Source: Ruminococcus sp. Phil15 (lineage in GTDB: Bacteria > Bacillota > Clostridia > Oscillospirales > Ruminococcaceae). From it: a stretch of DNA of 64,000 nt. Under the pieces are notes generated by a model that did no database searches, was not told where the DNA came from, and worked only from the letters and a program-made list of their open reading frames with translations. Shown piece by piece: positions 59,216 through 64,000 of this stretch. Position 1 is the first letter of the stretch, and the number at the start of each line of letters is the position of its first letter. Location: contig MSHC01000021.1 in NCBI GenBank assembly GCA_001940995.1, positions 28,403-92,402 on the forward strand. The letters are read 5' to 3'. A program made the position numbers and the translations under genes.

Positions 59216-59362
59216 TTATTCGTGTTTCTTGCATTGTATCATCTTGCTTTCGCCGTCCTCTTTGCAGAAAGCTCCCAACCGCTTACAAATGCTATGTGTA
59301 ATCGGAACAACCGATTTACCCTTTTCGGTCAGTGAATATTCAACCTTTTTGATGCTCACAGC
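59216..59362 (-). pseudogene. HxlR family regulator C-terminal fragment
   Basis: Minus strand reads AVSIKKVEYSLTEKGKSVVPITHSICKRLGAFCKEDGESKMIQCKKHE*. Confidence 0.6.
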
Positions 59363-59497
59363 ACATTTATCATATATTTTCTCTCAAACATAATATAATC
59401 TGCTGTATACTCTGTTACTCGGTAATTTTGATTCCGTCGCTTTAAAATTCGTCCTGTTATTTTCCATTTAGGTATGTAAAATATCTTTGCTTACGAA

Positions 59498-59536
59498 AAA
59501 CCCTCTCTTGCTTTGAAAGACAAAAGAGGGTTTTTC
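59498..59536 (-). terminator. terminator of tRNA-Ala
   Basis: AAAACCCTCT...AGAGGGTTTTT. Confidence 0.75.
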
Positions 59537-59538
59537 CA

Positions 59539-59614
59539 TGGTGGAGCATACGGGATTCGAACCCGTGACCTCCACACTGCCAGTGTGGCGCGCTCCCAAC
59601 TGCGCTAATACCCC
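59539..59614 (-). tRNA. tRNA-Ala (GGC)
   Basis: Reverse complement GGGGTAT...TGGCAGT anticodon loop...GGGTTCGAATCCC...ATGCTCCACCA; G3:U70 pair typical of tRNA-Ala. Confidence 0.93.
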
Positions 59615-59770
59615 TTGCATCCATATCTATATAATAACAGCTGGGCGCTATTTTGTCAATACTTTTTTATTTTGTTTTGAGACTCAAAAATGCCTCTGAA
59701 GCCTTGCAAATCGGTACTGTTCGTGATATAATTAATGTGTTATAGCTTTGAAAAAAGCGCTTTGTTCTGA

Positions 59771-59898
59771 ATATACATTATTTTTATGCATAAAATTGTG
59801 TAATTTTGCATAGAAATCACAGAAAGTATGCGTTTCTATGTATAACTAGCTGAAATTATACATAAAAGCTTGCATATATCTATGAAATGATGTATAAT
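59771..59898 (+). promoter_or_regulatory. argG promoter with ARG-box-like repeats
   Basis: TTGCAT (59870-59875), 17 bp, TATAAT (59893-59898); repeated TATGCAT/TATACAT motifs; palindrome TTTTATGCATAAAA at 59782-59795. Confidence 0.6.
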
Positions 59899-59938
59899 CA
59901 TAATAACATCACAATAACATTCAAAGGAGAAATTTGTT

Positions 59939-61168
59939 ATGGCTAAGGAAATCAAAAAGGTAGTTCTTGCTTATTCGGGAGGACTTGACACATCTATCAT
60001 CATTCCGTGGCTCAAGGAAAACTACAATAACTGCGAGGTAATTGCCGTATCAGGTAACGTAGGACAGGGAACGGAGCTTGACGGCCTTGAAGAAAAGGCA
60101 ATCAAGACAGGCGCTTCCAAGCTCTACATCGAGGACCTCACAGAAGAATTTATCACAGACTATGTTTACCCAACCGTACAGGCAGGCGCAATCTACGAGA
60201 ACAGATATATGCTCGGCACATCGTTCGCACGTCCTATCATCGCTAAGAGAATTGCCGAAATCGCAATCAAGGAAGGCGCAGACGCTATCTGCCACGGCTG
60301 CACAGGCAAGGGCAACGACCAGGTAAGATTTGAGCTTGCTATCAAGGCTTTCGCTCCCGATATGGAAATTATCGCACCTTGGAGAATTTGGGACCTCAAG
60401 TCAAGAGATGAAGAAATCGACTACGCCGAGGCTCACAACATTCCTCTCAAGATAAACAGAGAAACAAACTACTCTAAGGATAAGAACATCTGGCACCTCT
60501 CGCACGAGGGACTTGACCTCGAAAACCCTGCAAACGAGCCGCAGTACGAAAAGCCGGGCTTCCTCGAAATGGGCGTTTCCCCGATTCAGGCTCCCGACAA
60601 GCCGACTTATGTTACAATTCACTTTGAAAAGGGCGTTCCTACCGCAATCGACGGCAAGGAAATGAACGGCACAGAGCTTGTTTCAACACTCAATAAGCTC
60701 GGCGGCGAAAACGGTATCGGCCTTGCAGACCTCGTTGAAAACCGTCTTGTAGGTATGAAGTCAAGAGGCGTTTATGAAACGCCGGGCGGAGCAATCCTCT
60801 ACCATGCTCACGAGGTTCTTGAAACAATTACACTCGATAAGGAAACCGCTAGAGTTAAGCAGTATCTCTCAATCAAGTTTGCCGATATCGTATATAACGG
60901 TCAGTGGTATACGCCTCTCCGTGAAGCTATGAGCGCATTCGTTGCCGAAACGCAGAAAACCGTTACAGGCGACGTAAGACTCAAGCTCTATAAGGGCAAC
61001 ATTATCAACGCAGGCGTTACATCTCCGTACACCCTCTATGATGAAGAAGTTGCAACCTTTGACGCTGACGAGGTTTATAACCAGAAGGACAGCGCAGGCT
61101 TCATCAACCTCTTCGGACTCCCGATCAAGGTAAGAGCAAAGCTTGAGCAAAAGAGAAATAATAAGTAA
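59939..61168 (+). CDS. argG: argininosuccinate synthase
   Basis: [50 protein letters not shown]. Confidence 0.97.
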   Translation: MAKEIKKVVLAYSGGLDTSIIIPWLKENYNNCEVIAVSGNVGQGTELDGLEEKAIKTGASKLYIEDLTEEFITDYVYPTVQAGAIYENRYMLGTSFARPIIAKRIAEIAIKEGADAICHGCTGKGNDQVRFELAIKAFAPDMEIIAPWRIWDLKSRDEEIDYAEAHNIPLKINRETNYSKDKNIWHLSHEGLDLENPANEPQYEKPGFLEMGVSPIQAPDKPTYVTIHFEKGVPTAIDGKEMNGTELVSTLNKLGGENGIGLADLVENRLVGMKSRGVYETPGGAILYHAHEVLETITLDKETARVKQYLSIKFADIVYNGQWYTPLREAMSAFVAETQKTVTGDVRLKLYKGNIINAGVTSPYTLYDEEVATFDADEVYNQKDSAGFINLFGLPIKVRAKLEQKRNNK

Positions 61169-61208
61169 CAGCAGGTACTCAGATAAAATCTAAAAGGAGG
61201 ATTTTACA

Positions 61209-61649
61209 ATGGCTGACAATATCAAATACGAACACGAGCTCGACAAGAAGGTTGCTATCTCATACGACAGCCTTCCGAACTCCTCATTCGAGGACGTTAA
61301 CCTCGGAGATACAAAGTTCAAGAATGTAAACCTCAAGGGAGCTTATTTTGACGACGTAAACCTTTGCGACGCTAAGCTCAACAACATCAATATGAAGAAC
61401 GCAGATTTTACGGACATCTATATGGCAGATGCAAGATTTCTCGGCGTTAATATGACCGGTACAAGATTCGGCTGCAGCATTATGAACAACTGCGAATTTA
61501 AGAACCCTGTTATGAGAGGCGCAACCTTTGCACATTGCGACCTCACGAATGTCGAAATCAACGACTGCATTATCGACGGACTTAAAATCAACGGAATTGA
61601 CGTTTCCAAGCTCATTGAGCAGTACCTTATGGAAACAGGCAAGGAATAA
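61209..61649 (+). CDS. pentapeptide repeat protein
   Basis: FKNVNLKGAYFDDVNLCDAKLNNINMKNADFTDIYMADARF. Confidence 0.88.
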   Translation: MADNIKYEHELDKKVAISYDSLPNSSFEDVNLGDTKFKNVNLKGAYFDDVNLCDAKLNNINMKNADFTDIYMADARFLGVNMTGTRFGCSIMNNCEFKNPVMRGATFAHCDLTNVEINDCIIDGLKINGIDVSKLIEQYLMETGKE

Positions 61650-61780
61650 ATCCTTAGAGTCAAAATCCCAAAGAATACAACAGGGCAGAGCGCCGGAGCT
61701 GAGGAACATACCCTCGGTTTCCCGCTTTGCCCATGTGGTTTTTTAAAGAATACAAAATTTCGTTAAAGAGGGTGCTTTTT

Positions 61781-62344
61781 ATGGCAAACAATAAGCTTGT
61801 AGGAACAGTTTTCAGAGTTGCGGTAATCGTAGGCGCGGTAGGTTATCTCATCTCGTTTGCAGGACTTATGGCACTCGCTGCAACAGACGGCGACATCTTT
61901 GCGGAGGATACCGTTTCCTCGCTCCTGCGAATGACAACCGGTTTTAATATCGGATTTATCGCAGGCATTGCTGCGTTTTTCCTCAGTATCTTTTGCGCCA
62001 ACAATTACTGTAAAAAGATAAGCGCAATAGTAAGAACAGGCTTTGTCGGCATAGTAATGGGCATCTCATTTGTTGCATTCAAGCTTAACTCTATGCTCTA
62101 TACAATGTCAGGAGCAATTAAAGAGTATGGCGAAGGAGTCCTCGATATGACAGACAGAGAGCTTATCGACCTTCTTGATATCAGCAAGAAAAAGGCGGAT
62201 GAGTTTATCGAATTATCAAAATCCGACCCCGAAGAAAAGATGGCGGCGCTCCTTATCACAATTTTACTCGGCGCAGTAGTCTATGGTATATTAACGTTTA
62301 CCTCGATTCATTGGCTTGCAAAGGATAAGTCATCGGAAGCTTAA
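61781..62344 (+). CDS. hypothetical membrane protein
   Basis: About four TMs; ATG at 61781 preceded by AAAGAGGGTG. Confidence 0.65.
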   Translation: MANNKLVGTVFRVAVIVGAVGYLISFAGLMALAATDGDIFAEDTVSSLLRMTTGFNIGFIAGIAAFFLSIFCANNYCKKISAIVRTGFVGIVMGISFVAFKLNSMLYTMSGAIKEYGEGVLDMTDRELIDLLDISKKKADEFIELSKSDPEEKMAALLITILLGAVVYGILTFTSIHWLAKDKSSEA

Positions 62345-62601
62345 GACCACTTTCGCACGGCAGGGAATTTGCCGAACAGAGCAAATCGCCATGCTGGGCG
62401 TAATGAAACATAAGAACGCAGAAAACAGATATTAGTAGAATTAGCGTGAACAACTACGCAGAACAAAGTTTAAGGATAACCTGTTCACGCTTCAAATTCA
62501 ACTTAAAAATGAGACCCAGCCCATTTTTGTTTCCTTTGGAAACGCAGTTGAATTTAATGATTATTTTGTGCCGCCGCAGGGCGGCGGAATGGAGATTTTT
62601 T

Positions 62602-63978
62602 ATGGCAGATATGATGTGGGCAGGAAGATTTTCAAAGGAAGTCGATGAAAGAGTAAACGACTTTAATTCGTCTATTTCCTTTGACGCAAGAATGTATAAG
62701 CACGATATTATGGGCTCTATCGCACACGCTACAATGCTCGGAGAAAGCGGCATTATCGAAATGAGCGAGAGCTTGGCAATTATCGAAGGATTAAAGGGAA
62801 TTCTTGCGGATCTGGAAAGCGGAGAGCTTGCCGTTGACCCTAACGCCGAAGATATACATATGTTTGTAGAAGCGGAGCTTACTGAAAGAATAGGCTACGC
62901 AGGTAAAAGACTCCATACAGCAAGAAGCCGTAACGACCAGGTCGCTCTCGATATCAGAATGTATCTGAGAGATGAAATAGACAGTATCGTAAAGCTTGCG
63001 GAAAGCCTTATCGAAACAATAATAAAGCTTGCAGAGCAGAATATGACAACTATTATGCCGGGCTATACGCATCTGCAAAGAGCGCAGCCGATTACTTTCG
63101 CCCACCACGTTATGGCTTATGCACAGATGCTTCTGCGTGACAGAGAAAGACTTCAGGACGCAAAGAAGCGTATGAACGTCCTGCCGCTCGGAAGCGGAGC
63201 GCTCGCTTCGACGACCTACCCCATAAACAGAAAACGTGTCTGCGAGCTTTTAGGCTTTGACGATATCTCGCAGAACTCTTTGGACGGAGTCTCGGACAGA
63301 GATTTCTGTATCGAGCTTGCAAACGTTATCTCGATACTTATGATGCACCTTTCAAGATTTTCCGAGGAGATCGTTATGTGGTGTTCGTGGGAATTCAAAT
63401 TCATAGAGCTTGACGATGCCTTCGCAACAGGCTCGTCCATTATGCCGCAGAAGAAAAACCCCGATATTACAGAGCTTATCAGAGGTAAAACGGGCAGAGT
63501 GTACGGCGATTTGAATACGCTTCTCACAATGATGAAAGGCACTCCGCTTGCCTATAACAAGGATATGCAGGAGGATAAGCCTGCTATATTCGACGCAGTA
63601 GATACCGTTAAGCTGTGCCTTAAAACATTTGTCCCTATGCTTGACACAATGAGGGTGCTTCCCGAAAATATGAGAAATGCCGCCGCAAAAGGTTTTATAA
63701 ACGCTACCGACTGCGCAGACTACCTCGTTAAAAAGGGACTTGCATTCAGGGACGCATATAAGATTACAGGTACGCTCGTCGCTAAGTGTATCGAAAAGGG
63801 TCTGACCCTTGAAACGCTTCCGCTTTCCGAGTATAAGGCGCTCTGCGAAACCTTCGATAACGATGTCTATGACGCAATAAACCTTGAAACCTGCGTTATG
63901 CAGAGAAAAGCGGACGGCGGTCCCGCACCCGAGTGCGTTAAGGCACAGATTGAATATGTAAAAGCAAAGCTTTCGTAA
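62602..63978 (+). CDS. argH: argininosuccinate lyase
   Basis: MWAGRFSKEVDERVNDFNSSISFD; HTARSRNDQVALD; GSSIMPQKKNPD; ATG 62602 is the likely start. Confidence 0.97.
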   Translation: MADMMWAGRFSKEVDERVNDFNSSISFDARMYKHDIMGSIAHATMLGESGIIEMSESLAIIEGLKGILADLESGELAVDPNAEDIHMFVEAELTERIGYAGKRLHTARSRNDQVALDIRMYLRDEIDSIVKLAESLIETIIKLAEQNMTTIMPGYTHLQRAQPITFAHHVMAYAQMLLRDRERLQDAKKRMNVLPLGSGALASTTYPINRKRVCELLGFDDISQNSLDGVSDRDFCIELANVISILMMHLSRFSEEIVMWCSWEFKFIELDDAFATGSSIMPQKKNPDITELIRGKTGRVYGDLNTLLTMMKGTPLAYNKDMQEDKPAIFDAVDTVKLCLKTFVPMLDTMRVLPENMRNAAAKGFINATDCADYLVKKGLAFRDAYKITGTLVAKCIEKGLTLETLPLSEYKALCETFDNDVYDAINLETCVMQRKADGGPAPECVKAQIEYVKAKLS

Positions 63979-64000
63979 AAGGATATGAATTAAGATGAAA

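Noticed and set aside
55719-59538. att direct repeats of tRNA-Ala flanking the decayed region
   Set aside because: No copy of the tRNA 3' end was found near the left edge of the region.
1-64000. CRISPR array, rRNA or insertion sequence
   Set aside because: No regularly spaced repeats, rRNA-like sequence or transposase ORF was recognised.

Overview
A 64 kb window of a Gram-positive, Ruminococcus/Oscillospiraceae-like chromosome (taxon inferred from gene content only). From left to right:
- GH127-type beta-L-arabinofuranosidase with a divergent AraC regulator, then a nitroreductase.
- ECF sigma factor, putative anti-sigma and a transglutaminase-like lipoprotein. Two near-identical 37-bp promoter motifs link them.
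- An orphan phage tail-fibre/holin/endolysin cassette, followed by a NarL-type two-component system.
- A surface-glycan cluster, then a GH26 mannanase lipoprotein.
- A degenerate-GGDEF/EAL protein with an unusual repetitive C-terminus, an XRE regulator and an LtaS-like sulfatase.
- A full Gram-positive type IV pilus locus with a PilM-PilN fusion, very large minor pilins, and three tandem major pilins. Each pilin has its own perfect TTGACA-17-TATAAT promoter and terminator.
- MscL, two tRNA-Gln genes and a GNAT.
- A translationally coupled ~9.5 kb glycan operon that includes a membrane-glycosyltransferase/uridine-kinase-like fusion.
- A 'graveyard' of decayed mobile/accessory genes next to tRNA-Ala, including a CPBP protease broken by a 1-nt homopolymer change.
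- argG with an ARG-box-like promoter, a pentapeptide-repeat protein and argH.

The best candidates for something undescribed are the 46.1-55.7 kb glycan operon, the type IV pilus locus architecture, the EAL/beta-helix-like protein and the ECF regulon with its transglutaminase target. All assignments come from reading the sequence and translations; no database search was run.
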